This document shows, one piece after another, positions 44,582-54,900 of a DNA stretch of 64,000 nt (position 1 is the stretch's first letter; each line of letters opens with the position of its first letter). This DNA is from Rana temporaria. Its lineage: Eukaryota > Chordata > Amphibia > Anura > Ranidae. Both the position numbers and the translations under genes were made by a program. The stretch is from assembly GCF_905171775.1 (NCBI RefSeq), contig NC_053489.1:393507983-393571982 (forward strand). The letters run 5' to 3'. The notes under the pieces are model-generated. The model saw nothing but the letters and a program-made list of their open reading frames with translations, was not told where the DNA came from and did not search any database.

Positions 44582-44643
44582 AAAACAGGTAATGAAAACT
44601 TTTGGTTGAAAAAAAATAAATATGGGCTAACTTTACTGTTTAG
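44382..44643. repeat. 75-bp inverted repeat around a (TATG)n/(AT)n microsatellite
   Basis: AAACAGTAAAGTTAGCCCAT at 44382 returns inverted ending at 44643, and CCAAAAGTTTTCATTACCTG at 44417 returns inverted near 44586-44605. The arms are nearly identical. The loop is TGTA/TATG repeats ending in (AT)n. Confidence 0.9.
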
Positions 44644-45219
44644 CCCAAACGCGACTGAAAAATCGGCATCATAAATCGGCTATCGGCCGCCGTGATTTCT
44701 AAATATCGGTATCGGCCAGAGAAAAACCCATATCGGTCTACCTCTAGTGGTAATATTAACCCAAAACGTATATGTCATGTTGGACAGGTGATGGGCTGAT
44801 AAGTGAGGCGCATCACCCCTACTGTGTAATGACTACACATAAACAAATAAGTGTAAATGTGCCCTTAGGCAGTGAATGGCTGCATTTGCCATGTAAATTA
44901 GTCTCAATATTAAAGCAATGGCTAGTGATGGCCGTGATGGCCTTCCTGTGATGATGAACTATAAATAATTGGGCTGAAGATGTCCTATGGGTAAATAACC
45001 TACTAGGTTGTGATTAGAGAGACAGAACAACATGGAGACTAATATAAAAATAACCACATGTGTATCTGTAAAAAAATTGTATATACAAGTGATCCTAGTA
45101 AGGAAAATGGGATAGTGAATGTAAAGCATATACTATACATAATTGGTTTGCTGAGGTGCAGGAAATGTCCTAGTGAATAAGTCACTCACTATACACAGCA
45201 GGGGGGAGCTGTCAGGGAG

Positions 45220-46235
45220 CATCAGCCACTACCTGCTAACTGATATAGTGAGGATGGTGTAATAATACAGCTATGGGTAAGAAGTATACTGGAAAGAGTA
45301 AGTATACTGTTAAAGAAGTGGAGGTATGGAGCTGTACTTAAGGATTGGCTAAAAAGCAGTTGAGATCGATGTCTACATTTAAGCCATGTGGCACGAGAGA
45401 CCCCAGTCGGTAGATCCAACTCGTTTCGTTCTGAGAAATTGCAATTTGTTTGTTCCCACCCCTCCAGTTATCTTTAATCATATCTATTCCGTAGAATATG
45501 AGGCCTGATGGATCTTTTTAATGAAACTGTTCAAAGTGGTGTGATAGATTATGCTTGGGGAATGCTTTACGGATGTTGTTGATATGTTCTCGTATTCGAA
45601 CGCGTAGGGGCCTGGTGGTTCTACCCACATATTGCAAATGGCATGGGCACTCTATAACGTAGGTCACATGGGTAGTATTGCAGGTGATTAAATCTCTGAT
45701 TTTGTAGACTTTTTGGTCTGTCCTGGACTTGAACTCAGTTTTTCTGCGGGGCTGCTTCTTACTTTCCCTGCATGCTAGTCACCTCTGGCATTTATAGAAC
45801 CCTTCAAGCTCAGGACAAATTTCCACCTTCTTTGTGGGGTTTATTATGTTGTGTACCAGATGGTGTCTGAGGGAAGGGGCTTTCCTGTATATAAATGATG
45901 GCTTATTTGGAAGTGTCTTAGACAGAATGCAATCTTCTTTTAAGATGGGCCAGTATTTTTTTAGAATACTTTCGAACTCTTTGTACTGGGTGTTGAAACC
46001 GGTAATAAATGCAATGTTGCCTTGGTTTTTGGAGGCCCTATTTTTCTGCAACAGTAGATCTTTACGATCTTAGGAATTACAGCCAATGCAATAGACACAT
46101 GTGGTGTCAAACCTATGGTAAAGGTCCAAGTGTCTACTAACAGGAGTTGGCATTTTTCCATTCCCGGAATAATAAACATGATCCTTGATGCGTTGCCAGA
46201 CATGGCGAGTTGTTTTACCAATGTTCTGGAAAAGC
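45220..46235 (-). pseudogene. Penelope-like RT C-terminus and GIY-YIG endonuclease
   Basis: Read on the minus strand: ITGFNTQYKEFESILKKYWP (about 46010-45955), then RKAPSLRHHLVHNIINP, the conserved linker after the RT, then ELEGFYKCQRC. The endonuclease follows in another frame: THVTYVIECPCHLQYVGRTT (about 45670-45610) and LRVRIREHINNIRKAF. A C-terminal SWIYRLGSLVPHGLNVDIDL lies about 45420-45355. These are the hallmarks of Penelope-like elements that carry GIY-YIG. Frameshifts and stops near 45780, 45515 and elsewhere break it. RT catalytic motifs are absent. Confidence 0.85.
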
Positions 46236-46237
46236 AT

Positions 46238-46335
46238 TCTTTGGATGGATGAAACTAAGATTAATCTGTACCAGAATGACAGGAAGAAAAAAGTGTGGAG
46301 AAGGTGAGGAACAGTACACAGACCCCCGTCAAAGA
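46238..46335 (+). pseudogene. short Tc1-like transposase fragment
   Basis: WMDETKINLYQNDRKKKVWR is followed by a stop. It matches the region around the first catalytic Asp of Tc1 transposases (SDETKINLYQSDG type). There are no terminal repeats nearby. It abuts the broken 5' end of the Penelope-like element. Confidence 0.55.
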
Positions 46336-47639
46336 TTGGGAATGCCTGTAAAGTTCAACTGAGCTAGCTGGTGGGGTGGTTTTACAGATCTAGGGCCACG
46401 GTCTGCTTTGCACAGTCCTTGAAGACCCTATTAGGGATGCTTATCCTGGAGAAGGTGAAGATTGGGCTGTTTTTTTTTTTTTGCACTACTCGTGGGTACA
46501 GGTTCTGTATCCTTGCTGGGTGCTGGAGAGTTTGAGTGGCAACGATGCATGTTGTGTGTGTGTTTTTTTTTTTTTTGTTTTTCTTTTGTTTTTTACCATG
46601 CTGTGCCTATGGAAGCAGCAGGTCTCAGACAGTGGCAATAGAGGGTGCTGAGAGAATCAGTTCAAACAGGGCGTGTGCGCCATCCTGTTTGGGCACACTG
46701 ATCCCCCTCCTTGGCTAGGGGATGGCTTTTTCTTCATGGCTGATGGCACGACTGCACAAATGCAACCCAAACCCGGCAAGGTGGCACCACTGCACGAGTG
46801 CGTGCCCAATTTTGGAATTGGTCCCTTCCTTTCTCCAGGAGATCTACAAAGTGTTTATGATTGGAGAGGTCTGAGAAGAGGTTGGAGATCCATTGATGCA
46901 CATTGTGTGATGAGGAGAGATCAGCTGAATGCCTGCAATGGAAGGGGGGAGGGGCTGACACTGGGCGCTTCCATGGCCCTCCCCAAGCTGTCTTCCTCGC
47001 TCTGAACACTGCAGGGAGGGAGGCCGAGATCCCCCGCTGAAGTCAGGAGATAAGATCAGCTGAGCGACACTGTACTGAAGGTATTTGATATAGTTGTGTT
47101 GCAGAAACACACACCTTTTTACGTTGTATACTATTGTAGGAGAGTGGATTTTAGCATTTACATTTACTTTAAGCTAGGGCTTATTTTTGAGGTAGGACTT
47201 ATAGTGCAGCCCTCCCCAAAAATATCGCAGTAGGTCTTATTTTCGGAGAAACGCGGTATTAATGTTCTTCACCAACACGACATAATGTTCACCTATAGTC
47301 TGGTCAGTATGTTGTTTGTTTTTTTAAAGTCACACACCCCACCCCCCCCCCCGGAGGAAGGAGGAGGGGGCCAAACTTTTGAGAGATGGTGCTGTCTCCA
47401 GAAATGCCCCCCCCCCCCCCGACCGGAGGGGAAAGATGAAGAACGGAAGTAGCATCAATGGACAGAATGGCATTAGTCAAGAAGAATAAGTACTGCAGTC
47501 TGATCGTCCGTTACATAATTTACCTAATAAACCCAAATTGTGTATAGTTATAGTTAGTTAAAAATCTTATTGAGAAAAAAAAACATAAATAAAGAATTGG
47601 AAAAAAAAAAAAAATCTTATTGATCCCCCCCTAAAAGGG
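46336..47639. other. no gene recognised; small inverted element at 47160-47265
   Basis: Mostly unremarkable, with T runs at 46466-46480 and 46559-46590 and C runs at 47342 and 47406. GCTAGGGCTTATTTTTGAGG with AATAAGACCTACTGCG-type motifs (complement of about 47215-47245) resembles the AATAAGACC palindromic MITEs seen in vertebrates. I do not support any coding region here. Confidence 0.35.
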
Positions 47640-47951
47640 GCTTTACCTTCTTTACGGGGAATGGTTTTTACCCATGTAAGATGTTTTGAATGTACACGTA
47701 CCAAAAGCCCCAACGAAAAGAAATTAAGTTGTATATTAACCAGTACAAGAGTCAGATTTGAAATGAAAGATTTTGTGGGCTGTAACACAGAAGGGGCAGT
47801 GTACGCCAAACACTGGCGAGGTAGCCATAAAATAGGAACCCTTAGTCAATTTAGAATCCAAATGGATCTTTTTAATGGATACTCTTACACCCCATGGATT
47901 AAATATGGAGTTCAACTTAAATTGCTTTTTATTAATGATTTTGATTGTATT
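47640..47951 (+). pseudogene. Penelope-like GIY-YIG endonuclease fragment, copy 3
   Basis: Plus-strand frames read RVRFEMKDFVGCNTEGAVYA (about 47749-47808), which is the start of the endonuclease. In a second frame they read WIFLMDTLTPHGLNMEFNLN (about 47867-47925), matching the C-terminal GLN..NLN motif of copy 1. The catalytic centre between them is largely deleted. The fragment stops at the TTAA (47952-47955) used by the piggyBac element. Its 3' region probably resumes at 53218 and ends near 55560. Confidence 0.7.
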
Positions 47952-48299
47952 TTAACCAGTTCCCGACGGCCGTACCAATATGTGCGGCCGCAGGGTGGCT
48001 CCGAATCTCTAACAGGACGCATAAATGCGTCCTGCTCTTTTCTCGCTCCCGAGCGCGCAGCGGGGAACTTCTGTACTGGCCGTGTCCCCTGGACACAGCC
48101 AATCACACATCGCGCTAAATAGCCAATCACAGCGGCTATTTACAGCGCGATCTGTGTGGCCAATGGGAGATGATCTCAAATGTAAACATATGAGATCATC
48201 TCTCATTGCCGGCTCTCTCTCTCCTCAGACAGCGTGTTTGTGAGGAGAGAGAGATACAAAGTGTCTTTCAACCGTTACAAAGTTTCCAGCGCCCAATCC

Positions 48300-49400
48300 A
48301 GTGCCCAGTTCCCACCTGTGCCACCAGTTCCCACCTGTGCCACCAGTTCCCACCTGTGATCAGTGCCCACCTGTGATCAGTGCCCATCTACCGCCTCAGT
48401 GCATATCAGTGCCCACCTGTGCCATCTCATTAGTGCCCATCTGTAACGCCTCATCAGTGCCCATCTTTACCGCCTCAACGCACATCTGTGCGGCCTCAAC
48501 GCACATCTGTGCCGCCTCATCAGTGCCACCTGTGCCGCCTCATCAGTGCCACCTGTGCCGCCTCATCAGTGCCACCTGTGCCGCCTCATCAGTGCCACCT
48601 GTGCCGCCTCATCAGTGCACATCTGTGCAATCTGTACACATCTGTGCTGCCTCATCAGTGCCCACCTGTGCCGCCTCATCAGTGCCCACCTGTGCCGCCT
48701 CATCAGTGCCCACCTGTGCCGCCTCATCAGTGCCCACCTGTGCCGCCTCATCAGTGCCCACCTGTGCCGCCTCATCAGTGCCCACCTGTGCCGCCTCATC
48801 AGTGCCCACCTGTGCCGCCTCATCAGTGCCCACCTGTGCCGCCTCATCAGTGCCCACCTGTGCCGCCTCATCAGTGCCCATCTGTAACGCCTCATCAGTG
48901 CCCATCTGTGCCGCCTCAACGCACATCTGTGCCGCCTCAACGCACATCTGTGCCGCCTCAACGCACATCTGTGCCGCCTCAACGCACATCTGTGCCGCCT
49001 CAACTGTGCCGCCACATTAGTGCCACCTGTGCCGCCACATTAGTGCCACCTGTGCCGCCACATTAGTGCCACCTGTGCCGCCACATTAGTGCCACCTGTG
49101 CCGCCTCATTAGTGCCACCTGTGCCGCCTCATTAGTGCCACCTGTGCCGCCTCATTAGTGCCACCTGTGCCGCCTCATTAGTGCCACCTGTGCCGCCTCA
49201 TTAGTGCCACCTGTGCCGCCTCAGTGCCACCTGTGCCGCCTCATTAGTGCCACCTGTGCCGCCTCATTAGTGCACATCTGTGCAATCTGTACACATCTGT
49301 GCTGCCTCATCGGTGTACATCTGTTTCGCCACCTCAGTACCCATCTCTGCCACCTCAGTACCCATCTCTGCCCATCTGTGCCGCCTCAGTGCACATCTGT
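48300..49400. repeat. 24-bp minisatellite upstream of the piggyBac transposase
   Basis: Core unit GTGCCGCCTCATCAGTGCCCACCT, about 40 imperfect copies with 18-21-bp variants (CAACGCACATCTGTGCCGCC, CATTAGTGCCACCTGTGCCG). Because 24 is a multiple of three, all frames stay open over long stretches on both strands, giving false proteins such as repeats of CAASSVPT. The array ends about 30 bp before the transposase ATG. Confidence 0.95.
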
Positions 49401-49429
49401 GCCACACACCTGTGAAGTCGCTACCAACC

Positions 49430-51300
49430 ATGTCGAAACGTCTCTTTTCCCTTGAGCAGGCATATCAAATTATTTCCGCGCCTGACGAGAGCAACGGGGA
49501 GCTCTCTTCTTCCGATTGCTATTCGGAGTCTCATTCGGATGTCGACTATGAGCCAGTCTACACCAGTGGAACAGCGACAGGCTCAGAGGGGGAAGATAGG
49601 CAGCCCGCCAAAAGAAGGCGCTCTGGTGAGGAGGCAGTGCCATCCACCAGCCCCGTCGTGCCATCCACCAGCCCCGTCGTGCCATCCACCAGCCCCGTCG
49701 TGCCATCCACCAGCCCCGTCGTGCCATCCACCAGCACCGCAGTACCTCGGCAACATAGGCCAAGGACCAATGCAAGCCTTCCCTATGCCCTTCAGTACCC
49801 CTTGTGGCTTCCTCCAAATTCCGGAGAAGCCAACATTCCCCCTTTCACTGCCCAGCCAGGAGTCCAGGTGGACACGGACAATTTTTCACCAATAAATTTT
49901 TTCGATTTATTTTTCACTGAGGAACTGCTATCTAGCATTGTGGCCCAGTGCAACTTATATGCCCAACAATTTATCACCAACAACCCCACATCATCTTATG
50001 CCCGTCCCTTCCAGTGGAGAGACCTAACAGTGGAGGAGTTCAGGATTTTTTTTAGGCCTCACCTTCTGCATGGGACTCAACCCAAAAAATGAAAAACATT
50101 CCTTTTGGTCAAAACGCCCCATTTACCACATGCCAATTTTCTCTGCAACAATGCCCAGATCCCGATATTTTATAATCATGAGGTTCCTCCACTTCAATGA
50201 TAATACCCAGTGCCTTCCCCGAAATCACCCAAATTTTGACAGGCTTTTCAAAATTCGCCCCTTATTAAATTATTTTTCGGAATTATTCCCCCAAATATAT
50301 ACCCCGGAACAACACATATGTGTAGACGAGTCCCTCGTTAAATTTTGTGGCCGACTGAAATTAAAACAGTTTATCCCAAGCAAAAGAGCCCGCTATGGGG
50401 TGAAGATGTACAAGCTATGTGAACGAGCCACAGGGTACTTGTATTCCTTCTTGGTCTACGAAGGGAAGGACACCCAGCTGAATCCCCCCGATTGCCCAGA
50501 CTACTTGGGATCAAGTGCAAAAGTTGTCTGGCAACTCATCACCCCCCTCCTGGATAAAGGATACCACCTGTACGTGGACAACTTCTATACGTCTCTTCCC
50601 CTGTTCCACAACCTGCACCGGAAGAAGACGCCAGCATGTGGCACCGCCAGAAAGAACCGGAAAGGCTTTCCTCAAAGCCTTGTAAATAAGAAGCTGAGGA
50701 AAGGGGAATCGGCAAGTGTGCGCAACAAGGAGGTTCTTGAAGTGGAGGGACAGAAGAGACGTATATATGTTGTCCTCCATCCACAACGATTCCTTTGTAG
50801 AAACCCGCAGAAGGCGTGGCACCACCATCCAAAAGCCCACCTGCATCCGGGACTACAATTCGTTCATGGGGGGAGTCGACTTAAATGATCAAATGATGGA
50901 ACCATATCTGGCCACAAGACGCACGTACCATTGGTACAAGAAAGTAGCTATTTATTTTTTTCATTTGGCCGTCTACAACTCCCATATTATTTACCGCAAA
51001 TCCACCCAAAACCCCCTACCCTTCCTTGGCTACCTGGAGGAAATTACCACTTCCCTGATATTCCAGACTGACCTACCCCAAAACATAAGATCAGCTGTTT
51101 TAAGTCGACTCTCCGAACGGCACTTCCCGGATAAGGTCCCTCCCACAGAATCAGGCGGAATAGGTAAAAAAAAATGTAAAGTGTGTGCCAGTGAAGGAGT
51201 CAGACGAGAGACAGTTTATTATTGTGCCGAGTGTCCTTCGCAACCAGGCCTCTGTGTAACTGGCTGTTTTAAACGTTCCCATACTAAACTAAATTATTAG
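49430..51300 (+). pseudogene. piggyBac transposase, two frameshifts
   Basis: The ATG at 49430 gives MSKRLFSLEQAYQII, followed by an acidic N-terminus and a 7-residue repeat (VPSTSPV, five copies, 49648-49740). The DDE_Tnp_1_7 core follows: LTVEEFRIF (50026), WSKRPIYHMPIFSATMPRSR (about 50108-50165), ICVDESLVKFCGRLKLKQF (first Asp, about 50332), GYHLYVDNFYTSLPL (second Asp, about 50577), and YNSFMGGVDLNDQM (third Asp, about 50880). The end is a Cys-rich domain (CKVCASEG, YYCAECPSQPGLCVTGC, 51178-51270) and a stop at 51298-51300. One frameshift lies in the T8 run at 50044-50051 and another near 50735-50745. All three catalytic Asp codons and the Cys domain are present, so the loss is recent. 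Sequencing error in the T run cannot be ruled out. Confidence 0.92.
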
Positions 51301-52849
51301 TTTAGTATGGTAAACATAATCCTCCGTTCCTGCCTTCACACACCTTCACACCCCTTATGCCACTGCCTGCTTTGTAACTGACCCCGGCTTGTTATTGGAC
51401 CACGCTTCTGCCTAACGATTTTGTAATACCTCTGCCTGATCTGGAATTGACCCTGGACTGTTTTTCGACCATTCTTATGCCTAACGATTCTGTAATGCCT
51501 CTGCCTGATCTGGAACTGACCTCAGACTGTTTGACCATGCCTTTTGCCTGCCTCTTAGACTGATCTTGTACCCTGCTACTGGACTAGTGGGATTCAACAC
51601 AGGGGTCTCACATATGTGAGGGGCTCCAGAAAAGTTTTTTTGGATGAAGAAAACATTTTTTTTGTTTTCTCATCCTAGATTAGGGTCTGGTTGCCCGGAG
51701 GCTTCAAAGAGATTTGGGTGGGAGAAGCCTCTACCCCTGTCCCCATTCTGTCCTGAACGAGGCCCTACTTCTGCCTGCTGCCTGTAGGACCTATGCCATC
51801 ATGCCTCTGCCTGTTGCATGAACTGACCACCTGCACTAACCCTGACGGGACAGTATCCCTGCCTGGACGTTGCTGACCAAGTCCCTGCATGCTGCCTGGA
51901 CCAGTGCTATCCTGCTGTGTAGAACTGCGCTACTATTACCACAGGTAATCTTTTGTTTACGCTTTGCTCAGCATAATGTATTTTGGGGTGTAATTCTTGG
52001 TATGTGCATACTATGTGTCTCTGGAACACCTGACGGTGTTCCTTGCATGTTGGGCCCCTGTATGTGGTCAGGCTGTGTAGAAGTCACACATGGGGTATCG
52101 TTTTACTCAGGAGGAGTAGCAGAATGTATTTTGGGGTGTCATTTTTGCTATGTACATGCTATGTGTTGGAAATATCTTATCAATGGACAACTTTGTGTAA
52201 AAAAAAATGCGTTTTCATTTTTTTTCCACATATTCCAAAAACTTCTGGAAAAAAATTAACTGTTCAAAAGACTCATTATGCCTCATAGATTATACGTTGG
52301 GGTGTTAGCTTTCCAAAATGGGGTCACTTTGTGGGTAATTCCATTGTCCTGGTATACCAGGGCCTTCAAAAGTGTAATAGGTAGTCAACTAGTTAGATGT
52401 GCAATTTATGCTCCTAAAACCCCTGATGGCGCTCCCTGCATGTTGGATCTCTGTATGTGGCCAGGCAGTGAAAAAGTCTCACACATGGGGTATCGTTTTG
52501 CTCAGGAGGAGTAGCAGAATGTATTTTGGGGTGTCATTTGTGGCAAGCACATGCCATGTGAGAGAAATAAGCTATTACAATGACACTTGAGAAATTTTTT
52601 AAATAAAAAATAAAAATCTTAATTTTGCAAAGTGTTTTGGGAAAAAATTACAACTTCAAATAACTCACCATGCCTCTTACTAAATACCTTGCAATGTCTA
52701 CTTTCCAAAAAGGGGTTATTTGGGGGGGCATTTGTACTTTCCTGGCTTGTTAGGGTCTCAAGAAATGAGATGGGTCTTCAGTACATCAGGTGTGATCATA
52801 TGTGATAATTTATTATGATTTGCACTATAGCTTGTAGACTCTAAAACTT
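51301..52849. repeat. piggyBac 3' non-coding region with tandem units
   Basis: 51301-51950 has degenerate CTGCCTGA-type repeats (CTAACGATTCTGTAATGCCT twice, about 51413 and 51482). 51950-52800 has units of roughly 400 bp marked by GTATTTTGGGGTGTCATTT (52121, 52519), CACACATGGGGTATCGTTTT (52086, 52481) and GACTCATTATGCCTC. Related units without the transposase are at 22085-23178. Confidence 0.82.
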
Positions 52850-53239
52850 TCACACAGACCAAATAATTTCCAAAAAATTTGGGTTATTTTTATCAAAGAC
52901 ATGTAGCGGTATAAATCGTGGCCAAAATGTATGAAGAAAAATTAATAATTTGCAAAATTTTATCACAGAAACTAAGAAAAATTTTTTTTTTTTCCAAATT
53001 TTCGGTCTTTTTTCATTAATAGCGCAAAAAATAAAAAACCCAGAGGTGATCAAATACCACCAAAAGAAAGCTCTATTTGTGGGAAAAAAGGACAAAAAAA
53101 TCATTTGGGTACAGTGTTGCATGACTGAGTAATTGTCATTCAAAATGTGAGAGCCCTGAAAGCTGAAAATTGGTCTGGTCAGGAGGGTGTTTAAGTGCCC
53201 AGTATGGAAGTGGTTAATCTGCTATCCCTTTTTAAATTC

Positions 53240-54125
53240 ATATTCGTCCACTAGAGATAATTTTACTATTTAGTTTCAAGATTGTTCTCTGGACTACCCC
53301 TATTTCACATGTCCGTGTCCGGTTCCAGTGAATCAAGTCCGCGTCCTGGGGACAATTTTTGACTGTAATCTGAATTGGATACCCCAAGTCAATCAATGTA
53401 TCCACAATGCACTGTATTACATCAGGTGTTTGAGAAAGGTCAAAAATTTGTTTTCTCAGTACCACCGGAAAGTCTTGGTTCAATCTCTCGTCAACTCCCG
53501 GATTGACTTCAACAATATTGTGTATTTGGGTATGCCTCTAAAGTGGCTGAGGAAAATCCAGCTCGTCCAGAACCAGGCCGCTAGACTAATCTCCGGCTTA
53601 AATAGGCGGGAGCATATTACCCCTACCCTGCGATCACTGCACTGGCTCACTGTGGTAGATCGCATTGAGTTTAAGGCTCTCTGTCTCGCCTATCGCGCTT
53701 ATCATGGGACGGGCCCACAATACCTGAATTCCTTGATAACGCGATACACCCCTGCACGAGGACTTAGATCACTTACAGCTGGTCTCGTCACTTGTCCATC
53801 TGCTCGCCTGCTTACCTTCGGGGGTAGACGCTTTTCTGTGAGAGCAACGGCCCTATGGAATAGTCTCCCTGTTTCTATCCGGTCTCTCCCCTCCATTATG
53901 GCCTTTCGTAAAAGGATAAAAACTTGGTTTTTTGAGGGAAAAGCAGGCTGAGTCACGTTAGTTTTCCCTGTTGTTCCTTGGTAGTTTGCTTTTTTGTGCT
54001 CTCCTTTTTTCTTTTCCTTCTATTTTCTTTCCCTGACTTGATTTATCTATTTACAGGTATGTCTTCTGCGCTTAGACGCTTCCCTGACGGGTCAGTATTT
54101 GGCGCATTACAAATACAATAAATCA
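53240..54125 (+). pseudogene. LINE (L2/CR1-type) ORF2 3' end
   Basis: This is the C-terminal part of a non-LTR reverse transcriptase, after the catalytic domain. It reads VRVLGTIFDCNLNWIPQVNQ (53332), IRCLRKVKNLFSQYHRK, SLVNSRIDFNNIVYLGMP, IQLVQNQAARLISGLNRREH (53560), LRSLHWLTVVDRIEFKALCL (53629), and FGGRRFSVRATALWNSLPVS (53818). It stops at 53949-53951. This motif series is shared by L2, CR1 and related clades. The 3' tail GGCGCATTACAAATACAATAAATCAATCAATG ends in a short AATC repeat, as in L2-type tails. The segment is 5'-truncated, which is normal for LINE copies, and the C-terminal frame is open over about 620 bp. Confidence 0.85.
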
Positions 54126-54314
54126 ATCAATGAGAAACATACTATAGTATACCCATATGTATCACCACTTCATAATTTATTCATTCATGTGTTACATATG
54201 ACCTCCACTTCCACTTTATGTTCACTCTATTTGTATCACATTTAAAATAATCTTATTTATTTATTTTGGGTATCTGTGAAGGATATGCTTCAGTGTAATT
54301 CTCCCTGCTGGTAA

Positions 54315-54353
<39 letters not shown>

Positions 54354-54519
54354 TAACAGGTGATTTCAGGTGTGACTCATTCCTCTGTTGAAATGTTAAT
54401 GTCCCTTCCTCAGCCAGCTCCCTATTTGAAAGGGTAATTGATCTATTGTGTGTGTGTGTGTGTGAAGGAGACCTGTGTTTACTGTGATTAGAAGGGGCTC
54501 ATGTTAATTATTCTGATTG
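54126..54519. other. spacer with (GT)n microsatellites
   Basis: AT-rich with (GT)n at about 54318-54347 and a shorter (GT)n at 54448-54465. No gene. Confidence 0.6.
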
Positions 54520-54900
54520 CTTCATTGTGGTAATTACCTCTTCTATATGCGGGGCCAAGCTGTCTAGATAACGTATTCTGTTACAACTAGTAATTACCTT
54601 CACTGATGTCATTATCTAAAGAAATGGGTCTTCAGAGTCGGCGCCAAAGTGTCTGCCTATAATCTGTATGAGAGCCCCCACTGTGTGTGGAAAGGGGGTG
54701 GAGATTTCATTGTTCTTTGATTGAGGATTTAGCTTGTAAACTGCATATATACCAGCAGCATGCTGCCATTAAAGTGTCTTGTTCCAGCAGTAAGCTCTGA
54801 CTCATGTGTGGCTTATTGGGCGATTCCAGGAATATTCCTCCTCGTGGAATATTGGGGTGATTTGCTTTTATGGGAAGAAGGGAATGCTTGACGGGGATAT
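54520..54900 (+). repeat. solo-LTR-like segment, second copy
   Basis: Similar to 26905-27250 in the same motif order: TAGTAATTACC, GATGTCATTATCTAAAG, GAGAGCCCCCACTGTGTG, TGCATATATACC (TATA-like), GCCATTAAAGTG. Ends not defined. Confidence 0.4.

Larger units (their letters stand above)
43268..44746. mobile_element. hAT non-autonomous element with perfect 8-bp duplication
   Basis: GTGGTAAT at 43260-43267 and again at 44747-44754. Ends TAGAGGTCGACCGATATATC and ATATCGGTCTACCTCTA. ATCGG/CCGAT-rich arms fill both ends. The middle holds a TTAA-group fragment (43549-44405), itself split by a Harbinger-like MITE (43618-44216), and an inverted repeat around a microsatellite (44382-44643). No transposase. 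Confidence 0.92.
42316..46240 (-). mobile_element. Penelope-like element, copy 1 (minus strand)
   Basis: The coding remnant (45220-46235) carries an RT C-terminal region and a GIY-YIG endonuclease. The 3' non-coding part reaches to about 42316, where the complement reads ATGGTACTACACCTTAGGAG after an A/T run, similar in layout to the end of copy 3 near 55550. The 3' part includes a duplicated segment (42955-43170 and 43171-44870, with GGTAATAATTCAGGCCT, CACTACACATAAACA-like and CTGATGAAAGTGGTAAT). The second copy is interrupted by a hAT element. The 5' RT part is missing. Confidence 0.75.
47956..53213 (+). mobile_element. near full-length piggyBac element
   Basis: TTAA at 47952-47955 and 53214-53217. 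Ends CCAGTTCCCGACGG and AGTATGGAAGTGG. In order it holds: a 5' region with a 17/18-bp hairpin (CAATGGGAGATGATCTCA, 48161-48208) whose loop carries TGTAAACA (48181-48188); a 24-bp minisatellite (48300-49400); the transposase (49430-51300); tandem non-coding units (51950-52800); and the 3' end shared with all short family members (CAAATACCACCAAAAGAAAG at about 53053, GAAAGCTGAAAATTGGTCTG at 53158). This is the only copy in the window with coding sequence. It lies inside a Penelope-like element. Confidence 0.9.

Noticed and set aside
44358..44674. His/Thr/Ile and Cys/Val/Tyr-rich frames
   Set aside because: Translation of the (TATG)n tract and its inverted flanks.
48301..49066. Open frames of 239 and 192 codons made of CAASSVPT-type repeats
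   Set aside because: The 24-bp minisatellite keeps any frame open on either strand. The part joined to the piggyBac frame is noted separately.
49280..49429. Upstream in-frame extension as the true start of the piggyBac transposase
   Set aside because: It is minisatellite sequence; the ATG at 49430 gives the usual acidic N-terminus. The extension is kept only as a possibility in the findings.
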